Source of the DNA: Collinsella sp. zg1085
Lineage (GTDB): Bacteria > Actinomycetota > Coriobacteriia > Coriobacteriales > Coriobacteriaceae
Assembly (NCBI RefSeq): GCF_018889955.1
Contig: NZ_CP076545.1
Coordinates: 372,001-436,000, forward strand
Length of the DNA: 64,000 bases
Direction: 5' to 3'
This document shows positions 43,912 to 53,119 of the stretch, one piece after another. Under the pieces are notes generated by a model. That model worked only from the letters and a program-made list of their open reading frames with translations. It was not told where the DNA came from and did not search any database. Numbering within the stretch: position 1 is the first letter of the stretch; the number at the start of each line of letters is the position of its first letter. The position numbers were made by a program, and so were the translations under genes.

Positions 43912-46020
43912 ATGGCTAAAACCAAGTACAACCTGAAGGATACCCGTAACATCGGCATCATGGCTCACATCGACGCCGGTAAAACTACAACCACCGAGCG
44001 TATCCTGTATTACACAGGTAAAACGCACAAGATTGGTGAGGTACACGAGGGTGCTGCTACCATGGACTTCATGGTGCAGGAGCAGGAGCGCGGCGTAACC
44101 ATTCAGTCCGCTGCAACCACCTGCTTCTGGAAAAAAGACAACCGTGATTACCGTATTCAGATTATTGACACGCCGGGCCACGTAGACTTTACCGCTGAGG
44201 TAGAGCGTTCGCTGCGTGTTCTCGATGGTGCTGTTGCGGTATTTGACGCTGTTGCTGGAGTTCAGCCGCAGTCCGAAACCGTGTGGCGCCAAGCGCGCAA
44301 CTTTGGCGTACCGCGTATTGCCTTCATCAACAAGTTTGACCGCGTGGGAGCAGATTTCTTCCACGCTATCGAGACCATGAAGGAGCGCCTGAACGCTAAA
44401 GCTGTTGCTATTCAGGTTCCCATGGGCTCAGAGGATCAATTCTGGGGCATTGTTGACCTTGTTACCCTGACCGCTTGGGACTTCAAGCCCGACGATAAGG
44501 GCATGACCTATCCTGAGCCACTCGATGAGATTCCTGCCGAGTTTGCTGATATTGTTGCTGAGAAGCGCGCTGAGCTGTTAGACGCTGCTGCTGAGTTTGA
44601 TGACGAATTGATGATGCTCGTACTTGAGGACGAAGAGATTAGCGTAGACGTTCTTAAGGCTGCTATTCGCAAAGGCGTTCTTGCAAATGAGCTTAACCCA
44701 GTTCTCGTAGGTTCTGCTTACAAGAACAAGGGTGTTCAGGAGCTTCTTGACGCTGTTGTCGATTATCTCCCCAGCCCTCTTGATGTTACGGCTGTTGAGG
44801 GTACAGACCCCAAGACTGGTGAGTCGGCAAGCCGCGAGCCGTCTAATGACGCACCGTTTTCTGCGCTTGCATTTAAGGTATCAACTGACCCCTTCGTAGG
44901 TAAGCTCACCTTCTTCCGCGTATATTCCGGTAAGGCTACCGCTGGCTCCTATGTGGTAAATGCTACAACTGGCCAGCGTGAGCGTCTGGGTCGTATTCTT
45001 GAGATGAACGCAAACGAGCGTATCGACCAGGATTCTTGCGAGACCGGCGACATCCTCGCTGCGGTAGGCTTTAAGAACACCACAACCGGTGACACGCTCT
45101 GCGCTGAGGGCTCTGAGATTATTCTTGAGTCTATGGAGTTCCCTGATCCAGTTATCGACATTGCTATTGAGCCTAAGACCAAGGCCGAGCAAGACAAGAT
45201 GAGCATTGCGCTTACCAAGCTTGCTGAGGAAGACCCCACGTTCCAGGTTCACACCAATCATGAGACCGGCCAGACCATTATTGCTGGTATGGGCGAGCTG
45301 CACCTTGAGATTATTGTTGACCGTCTGCTTCGTGAGTTTAAGGTAGACGCTAACGTTGGTAAGCCTCAGGTTGCTTATCGTGAGGCTCCGGGTCATGATG
45401 TCGAGAAGGCTGAGGGCAAGTTTGTTCGTCAGTCTGGTGGTCGTGGTCAGTACGGTCACGCCGTCATCAAGCTCGAAAAGATGGAAGAGGGATTTGGCTA
45501 CGAGTTTGTCAACGGTATCGTTGGCGGCGTTGTGCCAAAGGAGTACATCCCTTCCATCGATAAGGGTATTCAGGAAGCACTTAATACTGGTGTTATTGCT
45601 GGTTATCCGGTCATCGATGTTAAGGTTACCCTGTTTGATGGTTCATACCACGAGGTTGACTCCTCAGAGGCGGCATTTAAGATTGCTGGTTCTATGGCCA
45701 TCAAGGATGCTCTCAAGAAGTCCGATCCTATTCTGCTTGAGCCGGTCATGGCTGTTGAGGTTGAAACCCCTGAGCAGTACATGGGTGACGTTATGGGCAA
45801 CCTCTCAGGCCGTCGTGGCAAGATTGAGGGCATGGATGACCGTTCCGGCAATAAGGTTATCCGCGCTAAGGTTCCTTTGGGCGAGATGTTCGGCTATGCA
45901 ACCGACCTTCGTTCCCAGACTCAGGGCCGCGCCTCGTACACCATGCAGTTTGATTCTTACGAGCCGGCTCCTAAGTCGGTTACTGAAGAAGTTGTTAGCA
46001 AGGCTGGCGGCAAGGCGTAA
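43912..46020 (+). CDS. fusA: Elongation factor G
   Basis: A 702-aa GTPase driving translocation and, with RRF, ribosome recycling. G1 is AHIDAGKT, G3 DTPGHVDF and G4 NKFD. The ATG at 43912 (MAKTKYN) follows AAGGATTG; an in-frame TTG at 43903 is rejected. Unlike most str operons, tuf does not follow: rpsJ comes next. Confidence 0.97.
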   Translation: MAKTKYNLKDTRNIGIMAHIDAGKTTTTERILYYTGKTHKIGEVHEGAATMDFMVQEQERGVTIQSAATTCFWKKDNRDYRIQIIDTPGHVDFTAEVERSLRVLDGAVAVFDAVAGVQPQSETVWRQARNFGVPRIAFINKFDRVGADFFHAIETMKERLNAKAVAIQVPMGSEDQFWGIVDLVTLTAWDFKPDDKGMTYPEPLDEIPAEFADIVAEKRAELLDAAAEFDDELMMLVLEDEEISVDVLKAAIRKGVLANELNPVLVGSAYKNKGVQELLDAVVDYLPSPLDVTAVEGTDPKTGESASREPSNDAPFSALAFKVSTDPFVGKLTFFRVYSGKATAGSYVVNATTGQRERLGRILEMNANERIDQDSCETGDILAAVGFKNTTTGDTLCAEGSEIILESMEFPDPVIDIAIEPKTKAEQDKMSIALTKLAEEDPTFQVHTNHETGQTIIAGMGELHLEIIVDRLLREFKVDANVGKPQVAYREAPGHDVEKAEGKFVRQSGGRGQYGHAVIKLEKMEEGFGYEFVNGIVGGVVPKEYIPSIDKGIQEALNTGVIAGYPVIDVKVTLFDGSYHEVDSSEAAFKIAGSMAIKDALKKSDPILLEPVMAVEVETPEQYMGDVMGNLSGRRGKIEGMDDRSGNKVIRAKVPLGEMFGYATDLRSQTQGRASYTMQFDSYEPAPKSVTEEVVSKAGGKA

Positions 46021-46062
46021 GGTCGCTTCATCACAGCTCAGTTCTCTTACTTGGAGGTAACG

Positions 46063-46371
46063 TTGTCTAGCCAGAAGATTCGCATTCGCCTGAAGGGCTA
46101 CGACCATGAGGTTGTAGACCAGTCCGCGAAGCTCATCGTTGATACCGCTCAAAAGACCGGTGCCCGCGTTTCAGGTCCCATTCCTCTGCCTACCGAGCGC
46201 AACCTGTATACGGTTATTCGCTCGCCGCATGTGAATAAGGACTCCCGCGAGCAGTTTGAGATGCGTACACACAAGCGTCTTATCGATATTCTTGACCCCA
46301 CCTCTGGAACGGTTGATTCGCTTATGCGTCTTGACTTGCCAGCAGGTGTTGACATCGAGATTAAGCTCTAA
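46063..46371 (+). CDS. rpsJ: 30S ribosomal protein S10
   Basis: S10 (102 aa), a head protein that also serves as NusE in antitermination. [18 protein letters not shown] and [12 protein letters not shown] are diagnostic. The TTG at 46063 follows GGAGG and gives the usual length. rpsJ normally leads the S10 operon (rplC next), but here a strong terminator follows and the operon stops. Confidence 0.95.
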   Translation: MSSQKIRIRLKGYDHEVVDQSAKLIVDTAQKTGARVSGPIPLPTERNLYTVIRSPHVNKDSREQFEMRTHKRLIDILDPTSGTVDSLMRLDLPAGVDIEIKL

Positions 46372-46615
46372 GCTTGTTTGATGCAGTGCAGGGCTCTTAT
46401 TGATGGCGCTGCGCGAATGATTACGCGTGCTGGGATTGAGTGTTTGTCTATTCAAGCGCTTTGAGCACGTTTGTGGTAATAAATACGGTCTGTGGGCGAT
46501 ATGCCTACAGACCGTATTTGCTGTTGTATAGCCTTAGTTGCTATACGCTCAGTTGAATGGCTTACGATTTATAATACTGTGCCTATTCGTCCTCTTTGCT
46601 TTCAACAACAAACAT
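46372..46615. other. Gene-free region between rpsJ and the insertion sequence
   Basis: Holds the terminator at 46481 and about 95 bases of AT-rich DNA. No trace of rplC was seen. Confidence 0.6.
46481..46520 (+). terminator. Long terminator hairpin after rpsJ
   Basis: A 17-bp stem with a single G-U pair, AAATACGGTCTGTGGGC with GCCTACAGACCGTATTT (46481-46497 with 46503-46519), and a 5-base loop. The T run is short, but the stem is very stable. Confidence 0.8.
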
Positions 46616-46647
46616 AGGCTTATAGGACAAAAAGTGTGTCTGATTTT

Positions 46648-46680
46648 GGAGTGTTGACGCAGGTCAGCACTCCTTTTTTC
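46648..46680 (+). terminator. Terminator inside the left end of the insertion sequence
   Basis: GGAGTG/CACTCC with an inner TGAC/GTCA pair (46648-46673), then six T. It should shield the transposase from read-through from outside, a known feature of insertion sequences. Confidence 0.75.
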
Positions 46681-46802
46681 TCGTTTTAAATTTGATAGGT
46701 AAATTTAATCACTCGGACAAAACGTGTGTCTAATATATGCTTGTTTTTGCAGGTAAACCCTAGAAAATAAGACCGTTAAATCCATTTGGTTGGAGGATTC
46801 GG

Positions 46803-47920
46803 ATGAAAGCGGTCAAGTGCCCCACTTGCAGCTCGCCTATGAAACGAAATGGTAAGACGAGTGCGGGTACACCGCGCTGGCGCTGTAAGGAGTGTGATGC
46901 GTCCACCACGATTTGCTATGACAATACAGCGGCTCGTCTCAAGGAGTTTTTCTCATGGCTTACCTCAAAGGAAACACAAGCTTCTATGCCAGGTCAAGGA
47001 AGAAGCTTTAGAAGGAAGGTCTCTGAGTTTTGGCATGTGTGGCCTCAACCGAAGCCAAGTAGTGAGCTCTATCGAGTGCTCTATGTCGATGGTATATGGC
47101 TTGCTCGAAATCTAGTGGTGTTAATCGCGCATGATGGTCGCTATGTTGTCTCTTGGTATATGGCTCAAGCTGAGATCACCAGAGCATGGGAGGCGCTGAT
47201 ATTGTCTATTCCGGCTCCTGACGTAGTTGTATGTGATGGTGGGACAGGCTTTGCTTTAGCAGTGCGCCACATATGGCCTCATACACGCATACAGCGCTGC
47301 TTGTTCCATGTGTTCTCGCAGGTGAGAAGATACACCACCGCAAGACCGAAACTTCAGGCAGAACGCGAGCTCTACGCGCTTGCAATTGAGCTTATGCATC
47401 TTGATACCTTGTATCACGTTAACTGGTGGAGTGAGAAATACCTTGCATGGTGTGAGTTTTGGGCTGACTTTTTAGAGGAAGTTTCCTATATCAATGGGAA
47501 ACGTGTGTTTACACATGAACGTCTGCGCAAAGCACGGTCCACCCTCTCGCGCCTTATGAATCAAGGCACGCTTTTTACCTACCTGGACCCAGCACTTATT
47601 CAAACAGGGCCGCTTCCAAGAACCAATAAGCCATTGAGGGAGGAGTAAACGCTCTTCTCAGAGACATGCTCAGAAACCATCGAGGGATGTCACGCATACG
47701 GAGAGTGAAAGCAGTCTTTTGGTGGTGTTATCTGCATACTAAAAACCCGCTATCTGCAAAGGAGATTCTCACATCTATGCCGAAGGACAGCGATATAGAT
47801 TTTCTTTATAAGACCTATTCCACTCAGCCAAAACGAACAGATGGAGGACCTGAATGGGGAGATAGAACAGTATGGGAAGAGCTCCATCACAAGGAGCCCT
47901 ATCCCTTCTGGCTGGACTAG
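46803..47920 (+). pseudogene. IS1249-family transposase, frameshifted
   Basis: A DDE transposase split by a frameshift. The first part (46803-47648, 281 aa) has an N-terminal zinc finger (CPTCSSP...CKEC), the catalytic region LYVDGIWL and VVCDGGTGFALAV, and stops early after RTNKPLREE. The remainder continues in the -1 frame up to 47920 (IEGGVNALLRDMLRNHRGMS and on to a Trp-rich end PYPFWLD). Together they give about 373 aa, the full family length. The break is a one-base loss near 47628-47632. No slippery site suggests programmed frameshifting, so the gene is taken as dead. Confidence 0.85.
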
Positions 47921-47963
47921 CACATATGTTCTATTCAGACACACTTTTTGTCCTATAAGCCTG

Positions 47964-48192
47964 TTTTGACAGAAATGGGCAATTTGGCAGTAAAACCTGA
48001 CAGAAATGGGCAATATGGCAGTAAAACCTGACAGAAATGGGCAATATGGCAGTAAAACCTGACAAAAAGAGCCAATCTGGCAATAAACCCCCTATAGCAA
48101 GAAAAACTGCAACGCATCTACCTGCAGGTTTATAAAATAACGAATAACCCACGGGGGTTCTACACTGCCAAATTGCCCATTTCTGTCAAAAA
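47964..48192 (-). repeat. Family A element with expanded 31-bp units (A2)
   Basis: A 229-bp inverted copy of the elements at 2820 and 49238. The left end holds four tandem 31-bp units (47968-48091); the rest is the conserved interior (with the reverse of GTAGAACCCCCGTGGGTT) and the right terminal repeat ending in TTTCTGTCAAAAA. It begins one base after the insertion-sequence end. Confidence 0.85.
47968..48091 (-). repeat. Four tandem 31-bp units
   Basis: Units start at 47968, 47999, 48030 and 48061. Units 1-3 differ at one base (GACAGAAATGGGCAATATGG); unit 4 is diverged. There are no spacers, so it is not a CRISPR array; it resembles iterons. Confidence 0.9.
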
Positions 48193-48298
48193 GGGTTGGA
48201 CTAGCGCTGGCTTCAAACACTAAAATTAGGGTAGTGGACAAAACCGGAGCATCGAGTGCGCGTGATACCTTTTTCTCGGTAAATATGCGCTTAGCGCG
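48193..48298. repeat. Inverted flank shared with the region before A3
   Basis: Begins GGGTTGGACTAGCGCTGG and matches, reversed, the bases just left of the family A copy at 49238 (CAGTGCTAGCCCAACCCTC), continuing for at least 80 bases with many substitutions (AGGGTAG, ACAAAAC). It forms the outer arms of a large palindrome, 47964-49404. Confidence 0.7.
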
Positions 48299-48371
48299 TT
48301 GGCAAAAATGACTAATTTGACACAAAAATCTGTCATTTTTGACGAATTTGACGTAAAGCGACAGGTGTAAC
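48299..48371 (-). repeat. Family B repeat, partial copy (B3)
   Basis: Two units (GGCAAAAATGACTAATTTGA and TTTTTGACGAATTTGACG) ending GCGACAGGTGTAAC; inverted relative to the right half of 48857-49038 and parallel to the copy at 2700. Confidence 0.75.
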
Positions 48372-48509
48372 TTATTGATGTGATGGTAGTTGGTGTTTAG
48401 TGCATTAGCTGTACTATTTCGGAACGTGCCGTAATGAATTGCAGTGTTGGAATACCTTGAGATAGCTTTACGAAATTGAAATAACTTAGGTTTTCTGTAA
48501 GCAAATCGT

Positions 48510-48642
48510 TCTAGTGTACAGATTTTTATCTGTGTCCCGAGTATAGGGGTCTGTACAAGCAAGATTTTCAGCATTTCCGCAGGAAAGACACTTTACTGTA
48601 GTGGAGTGTACTTGACCCTGGTCAAGAAAATCGTACATTAGA
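48510..48642 (+). repeat. 133-bp segment with inverted ends, locus 2 (C2)
   Basis: Ends TCTAGTGTAC and GTACATTAGA. The interior, including GGGGTCTGTACAAGCAAGAT and CAGCATTTCCGCAGGAAAGA, matches 23043-23175 in reverse, while the DNA to the right matches the DNA right of that copy in direct orientation. Confidence 0.8.
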
Positions 48643-48856
48643 CTGATTTACTTCACGAGCTTCTGCGTTTTCGTAATTTCGTAGGAACATTGTTTGCTCC
48701 AAGAATCCCTGCAGCTTCCCATAACGTCGGAATGTTGCCGCAGCGTACCAAGGTTGTATCTCGTATGTTGCCGCAGCGTAGCGACATTACATCGCAAAAC
48801 GTAATGGCAGTACTATTACGCTGTATCAAGTGCTAGCACTCTTGCTACATAGTTAA
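48643..48856. repeat. Conserved block D, locus 2
   Basis: Direct repeat of 23176-23389, with about 75 identical bases. It has two copies of TGTTGCCGCAGCGTA about 33 bases apart. Confidence 0.75.
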
Positions 48857-49038
48857 GTTACACCTGTCGCTTTGGCAAAAATGACGAAAAAGTACTCTCT
48901 ATAACCCAGCGGGTTAGTATTTGTCATACAAAGCAGCAGGTAGATAAGCCGCATGTAAAGCGACAATTGTCTCTTTATGTCAAATTAGTCAAAAATGACA
49001 GGTTTTTGCGTCAAATATGTCATTTTTGCCAAAGCGCA
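48857..49038 (+). repeat. Family B repeat, full copy (B4)
   Basis: Direct copy of 23390-23572, sharing GTTACACCTGTCGCTTTGGC, AACCCAGCGGGTT and GCAGGTAGAT and ending with two AT-rich units. Confidence 0.8.
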
Positions 49039-49237
49039 GGTCAGAGGTTTTGTTTGATTCTCAGGTACATTTGTTTTCGTCAATGCACAAGTTGCGGGTA
49101 GTGTGCGGTGTCAAGTTAAGCTCGGTTGTTGCGGCTTCAGCTATGACGTATGCCGAGAGATGTAACACACGCTCGGTAGTCCAGTTTTGTTCTCTACCCT
49201 AGTTTTTGTGTTTGGCGGCAGTGCTAGCCCAACCCTC

Positions 49238-49404
49238 TTTTGACAGAAACGGGCAATTTGGCAGTGTAGAACCCCCGTGGGTTATTTGTTGTTTTGTAAA
49301 CCTGCTGGTAGATGAAGTGCAATTTTTCATGCTATAGGGGGTTTATTGCCATATTGCCTGTTTTTGTCAGGTTTTACTGCCAAATTGCCCGTTTCTGTCA
49401 AAAA
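49238..49404 (+). repeat. Family A element with perfect 28-bp terminal repeats (A3)
   Basis: A 167-bp element whose two ends are identical inverted repeats over 28 bp, starting TTTTGACAGAAACGGGCAAT. The interior matches the copy at 2820. The best-preserved member of the family; no open frame. Confidence 0.9.
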
Positions 49405-49515
49405 CACTCAACCAAGTTGGCGGTGTTTTGAAATCTATCCACACAGGAGAGAAGTGCTCTCGGGCCACAGCTTTATTGAAATGCAGTTTTCTTCAAGCAT
49501 AGTAAGCAGCCGAAA

Positions 49516-49577
49516 GACCAAGGTATTGCGTTCGGAGAATTTTGCGCAGCACATTTGTAGAATGCAATACCTTGGTC
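49516..49577. repeat. Hairpin Ec, locus 2
   Basis: Arms GACCAAGGTATTGCGTTC and GAATGCAATACCTTGGTC around GGAGAATTTTGCGCAGCACA. Confidence 0.85.
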
Positions 49578-49817
49578 TCTTGCAAGTCGTGAAGCAAGCA
49601 GTTTAGCTGAGCTTACGTTTCTAGGCAGTCTTTCGAGGGGTGCATTCTATCCGAGGAGTGTATTTCTTTGTCCCGTAAAAGCTCCAACCCAACCCCTTTC
49701 ATCCTATACGTGCTGCTTGCGCATGGCGGGGTGTGGGAATGTGCTGCTATCGTTGTATGGCGGGTGTGAGGTGAGCTGACTTCCGAATGTTCATTTGGCA
49801 TTTACTGTAAGGAAAGA

Positions 49818-49875
49818 GCGAATGATTGCGTTCGGAGAATTCTGCGGAGCACATTCGGAGAGCACAATCATTCGC
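49818..49875. repeat. Hairpin Eb, locus 2
   Basis: Arms GCGAATGATTG and CAATCATTCGC around GGAGAATTCTGCGGAGCACA, nearly the core of Ec. Confidence 0.85.
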
Positions 49876-49929
49876 CCAGTTGAGACAGAACTACAGTACA
49901 AAGCAGATGAGATAGCGCGGCAACATGAG

Positions 49930-49994
49930 GGTGGCATAGCTTTTCTAAGGGAACTTTCGCGAAGCGCAGTTCTCGTGAAAAGACTATGCCACCT
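49930..49994. repeat. Hairpin Ea, locus 2
   Basis: Arms GGTGGCATAG and CTATGCCACC around GGGAACTTTCGCGAAGCGCA. Confidence 0.85.
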
Positions 49995-50236
49995 CAGAGA
50001 CGTGCAAATCACTCGTCCAATCGGTGAAGCAAAAGTCTCTGCCACCCCGTATGCTTACGAACTATTCGCCCAGCTTAGACGATGTGAAGACTATGCCATC
50101 CAACAAGAGTACAAATCAAACGATAGGCACAGTTGGCTTACCCCACACTCTGCCTTCAGGAAACAAGCAGCGGCGTATATCTTCCTGTATGATATTTATA
50201 ATCATTAAGGATACGTAAACCAAAGCAAGGAGCTGC

Positions 50237-50767
50237 ATGAGCGATAACTCAGCACAAGAGGCAACTGACATAGACGTTTCTAAACTTACCCCACTTTCCA
50301 GACGCAGTAGACTTACTCGCGTTATCTGGGGAATTGTTGGTTTTATTGCCTTTTTGCTCGGCGCAGCAGGTGCCGTTTTGCCACTGCTTCCTACCACGCC
50401 ATTTATTATTCTCGCCGCGTTTTGTTTTGCTCGTAGTACTGGTCGCTTGGAAGCTTGGTTTCAAGATACCAAGCTAAATCGAATGATGCAAGAAAACTAT
50501 CTCAATAATCGTGGCCTCACATGGCGTAAAAAACTTGAAATTCTTGCTTCTATTACCATTCTTATGGGCATCGGGTTTTATGTTGCCCGCCCCTTTCCAA
50601 CTTTACAGGTCATTATTGGCATCGTATGGTTTTTGCATCTTGTGTTCTTTGGGCTTATAAAAAAGACGGTTCCCACGCCCGAGGATATTGAGCGCAAGAA
50701 GCAACGTAAAGCCTTTAAACAAGCTGCAAAAGCGAAGCGTGCATCAAACCATCGTATCTTCAAGTAG
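50237..50767 (+). CDS. DUF454 (YbaN-like) inner-membrane protein
   Basis: A 176-aa protein with the DUF454 hallmark around LPLLPTTPFIILAAFCFARS, two hydrophobic segments near residues 33-65 and two more near 100-135, flanked by an acidic N-terminal tail and a very basic C-terminal tail (ERKKQRKAFKQAAKAKR). GGAG precedes the ATG. Function of the family is unknown. It stands between the repeat region and the ABC transporter, with 221 bases before the latter. Confidence 0.88.
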   Translation: MSDNSAQEATDIDVSKLTPLSRRSRLTRVIWGIVGFIAFLLGAAGAVLPLLPTTPFIILAAFCFARSTGRLEAWFQDTKLNRMMQENYLNNRGLTWRKKLEILASITILMGIGFYVARPFPTLQVIIGIVWFLHLVFFGLIKKTVPTPEDIERKKQRKAFKQAAKAKRASNHRIFK

Positions 50768-50988
50768 AAGCGTTCATAGGGGTTAGATTTTCGATATTCC
50801 AACTTTATGAATACTAAACTTGGCTGTCATCACGGTTACAACACATCAAAGCAGCACGCTTATTTGAGAACATTACTGATTGTAACTATCAGGTAAAAAA
50901 GCCCCTCATAGCATATTAAACGTATCGGTGAGCCATGCAATCGCGGTAAACTCACTATTTACTACTATGTGCTAGAAAGGGTTCTTTT

Positions 50989-51987
50989 ATGATGGACCAT
51001 ACCATTTCTATTTCACGCCGCCGAGCCTTATCGATGGCGGCTGCAGGTTTTGCCACGCTTGCCGGTCTTGGCCTTGCGGGCTGTGCCGGGGGTGCTGAGG
51101 CTGGAAAAACAAGCTATAAGATTGGTGTTTTGCAGCTGGTTGAGCACGCGGCACTTGATGCGTCAAATAAGGGATTTGTGGCAGCACTTGATAAAGCTGG
51201 TATTAGTTACACCATTGACCAGCAAAATGCTCAAGGCGATCAATCTGCTTGCCAAACCATTGCATCAAAGTTGGTTGGTGATGGTGACGACCTTATCTTT
51301 GCTATCGCAACGCCAGCCGCACAGGCTGTTGCGTCAGCCACAACTGATATTCCTATTGTTGGAACTTCTATTACGGATTTCGCTGGCGCGAGCTTAGTGC
51401 AAAGCAACGAGCGACCCGGTGGCAATGTAACTGGCAGCTCAGACCTCACTCCCGTTTCCGACCAGATTGATTTGCTGGTTAAGGTGCTGCCGCAAGCTCG
51501 CCATGTGGGACTCTTATACTGCACGGCTGAGGCAAATTCACTTATTCAAATTGAGATGGCGGAAAAAGCCCTTGACGCAGCAGGTCTTACCCATAGTCGC
51601 TATACCGTTTCAAGTTCAAACGAGATTCAGCAGGTTGTGGAGTCGATGATTGGCAAAGTTGACGCCCTGTATGCTCCTACCGACAATACCATTGCTGCTG
51701 GTATGTCAACCGTTGCTATGGTTGCCCAAGAAAACAAGCTTCCTACGGTGGTTGGCTGCGATACGATGGTTGAAGACGGTGGTATGATAAGCTACTCAAT
51801 CAACTACGAGGATCTTGGCTATAAAGCCGGTGAGATGGCAGTTAAGATTCTGAAAGGCGAGGCAAAGCCTGCCGATATGCCTATCGAGACCTTGAGCAAG
51901 TCAGAGTGCAAGCTCATCGTTAATGCTGCGGTTGCTAAGGCAATTGGCGTTGACCTCTCGGGTATTACGGCAGATATAACGGTTTAG
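50989..51987 (+). CDS. ABC transporter substrate-binding lipoprotein, copy 1
   Basis: A 332-aa binding protein of the COG2984 (TrpX-like) type. Its signal has a twin-arginine motif (SRRRALSM) and a lipobox LAGC. The mature start YKIGVLQLVEHAALDASNKG and VVGCDTMVEDGGMISYSINY are typical. AGAAAGGG precedes the ATG. With the next gene, a close paralogue, it forms a tandem pair feeding one permease and ATPase. Related systems import tryptophan, but the ligand here is not known. Confidence 0.9.
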   Translation: MMDHTISISRRRALSMAAAGFATLAGLGLAGCAGGAEAGKTSYKIGVLQLVEHAALDASNKGFVAALDKAGISYTIDQQNAQGDQSACQTIASKLVGDGDDLIFAIATPAAQAVASATTDIPIVGTSITDFAGASLVQSNERPGGNVTGSSDLTPVSDQIDLLVKVLPQARHVGLLYCTAEANSLIQIEMAEKALDAAGLTHSRYTVSSSNEIQQVVESMIGKVDALYAPTDNTIAAGMSTVAMVAQENKLPTVVGCDTMVEDGGMISYSINYEDLGYKAGEMAVKILKGEAKPADMPIETLSKSECKLIVNAAVAKAIGVDLSGITADITV

Positions 51988-52105
51988 CTTACGGTTTGTG
52001 TTCACTTTTGCCTGGGCGCATGAGTGAAAGAGAAACCGCAAAACTAAGGCTTCGTTTTGTAGGTAAACGTATGGATTGCAGTATGGATTATAGAAAGGCA
52101 CGTGC

Positions 52106-53095
52106 ATGAAAGACATGCTTCTCTCGCGGCGCTCAGCTTTGATGTCAACAGGCGGCGCTCTTATTGCGGGTCTAGGGCTTACGGCTTGTAGCTCAACTTC
52201 TACGCCAGCAGGCTCAGCTGCGCCTTCAACGAGTTATAAGATTGGTGTTTTACAGCTCACTGAGCACGCGGCTCTTGATTCTGCAAACAAAGGCTTTATT
52301 GCAGCTCTTGACGCATCGGGAATTAGCTATACCGCCGATCAGCAAAACGCGCAAAATGATCTTTCGGCTTGCCAAACTATTGCTGCAAAGCTTGTAAGCG
52401 ACAACGATGACCTCATCTTTGCTATTGCTACCCCTGCTGCACAAGCTGTTGCTGCAACAACAACAGAGATTCCTATCGTTGGCACAGCTATCACAGACTT
52501 TGCTGAGTCGGGCTTGGTGAAGAATAATGAGAAGCCAAACACCAATGTAACCGGCACCTCAGATTTGACGCCTGTTGCTGAGCAACTTGAGCTTCTGCAT
52601 AAGGTTCTTCCCAATGCGCGCAAGGTTGGTATTCTGTACTGTTCTGCTGAGGCAAATTCATCGGTACAGGTGCGTCTTGCAGAAGAAGAGCTTGACCGTT
52701 TGGGTCTTGAGGCAAAGCAATATAGCGTTGCCAGCTCTGTTGAGATTCAGTCGATGGTTGAGACGGCTGTGTCAGAAGTTGACGCACTCTACGCCCCAAC
52801 CGATAACACCATCTCGTCAAGCATGGCTCAGGTTGCTCAAATTGCACTTGATGCTAAGATTCCAGTCATCTGCGGCGAAGAGGCGCAGGTTACGGCTGGC
52901 GGTCTGTTTTCGCTGTCCATCAATTATGAAGAGCTTGGTCGGCGTGCAGGTGAGATGGCAGTAGAAATTCTGACTAAAGGAACTAAGCCTGCCACCATGC
53001 CAATTGAGACCATGAAAGCGTCCGAACTCAAGATTGTCGTTAACGAAAAAACTGCTGCTGCGCTTGGCGTTGACGTATCAGGCTTGACTGCGTAG
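52106..53095 (+). CDS. ABC transporter substrate-binding lipoprotein, copy 2
   Basis: A 329-aa paralogue of the gene before it, sharing YKIGVLQLTEHAALDSANKG, LFAIATPAAQAVA-type and TSDLTPV segments. The signal ends in LTAC, a lipobox, preceded by a Leu-Ser-Arg-Arg stretch. The pair probably arose by duplication; two binding proteins for one permease suggest a widened or split substrate range. It ends 24 bases before the permease. Confidence 0.9.
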   Translation: MKDMLLSRRSALMSTGGALIAGLGLTACSSTSTPAGSAAPSTSYKIGVLQLTEHAALDSANKGFIAALDASGISYTADQQNAQNDLSACQTIAAKLVSDNDDLIFAIATPAAQAVAATTTEIPIVGTAITDFAESGLVKNNEKPNTNVTGTSDLTPVAEQLELLHKVLPNARKVGILYCSAEANSSVQVRLAEEELDRLGLEAKQYSVASSVEIQSMVETAVSEVDALYAPTDNTISSSMAQVAQIALDAKIPVICGEEAQVTAGGLFSLSINYEELGRRAGEMAVEILTKGTKPATMPIETMKASELKIVVNEKTAAALGVDVSGLTA

Positions 53096-53119
53096 TACGA
53101 GTAGTACGAGGAGGAGCAG

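Larger units (their letters stand above)
46616..47962 (+). mobile_element. IS1249-like insertion sequence (IS256 group), probably inactive
   Basis: A 1347-bp element bounded by perfect 28-bp terminal inverted repeats (46616-46643 and 47935-47962), starting AGGCTTATAGGACAAAAAGT. A second, looser copy of the end motif (CGGACAAAACGTGTGTCTAA) lies inside the left end at 46714-46733. The transposase is frameshifted. No target-site duplication is seen; the right end abuts a family A repeat. Confidence 0.88.
49505..50172 (-). repeat. Three-hairpin repeat region, locus 2
   Basis: Inverted counterpart of 22400-22980, with hairpins Ec (49516-49577), Eb (49818-49875) and Ea (49930-49994) in reverse order and the same linker phrases. 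A linker segment around CACCCCGCCAT is partly duplicated. No gene is evident between 47921 and 50236. Confidence 0.85.

Noticed and set aside
47600-47660. Programmed frameshift in the transposase
   Set aside because: No slippery heptamer or downstream stem was found at the break, and related transposases are single frames.
46600-47980. Target-site duplication of the insertion sequence
   Set aside because: The 8-9 bases outside the two ends do not match.
47968-48091. Possible CRISPR array of 31-bp repeats
   Set aside because: Units are directly adjacent without spacers and belong to a larger inverted-repeat element.
49795-50208. 137-codon frame through the hairpin region
   Set aside because: It runs through two hairpins and matches the other locus only as DNA; no family or codon signal.
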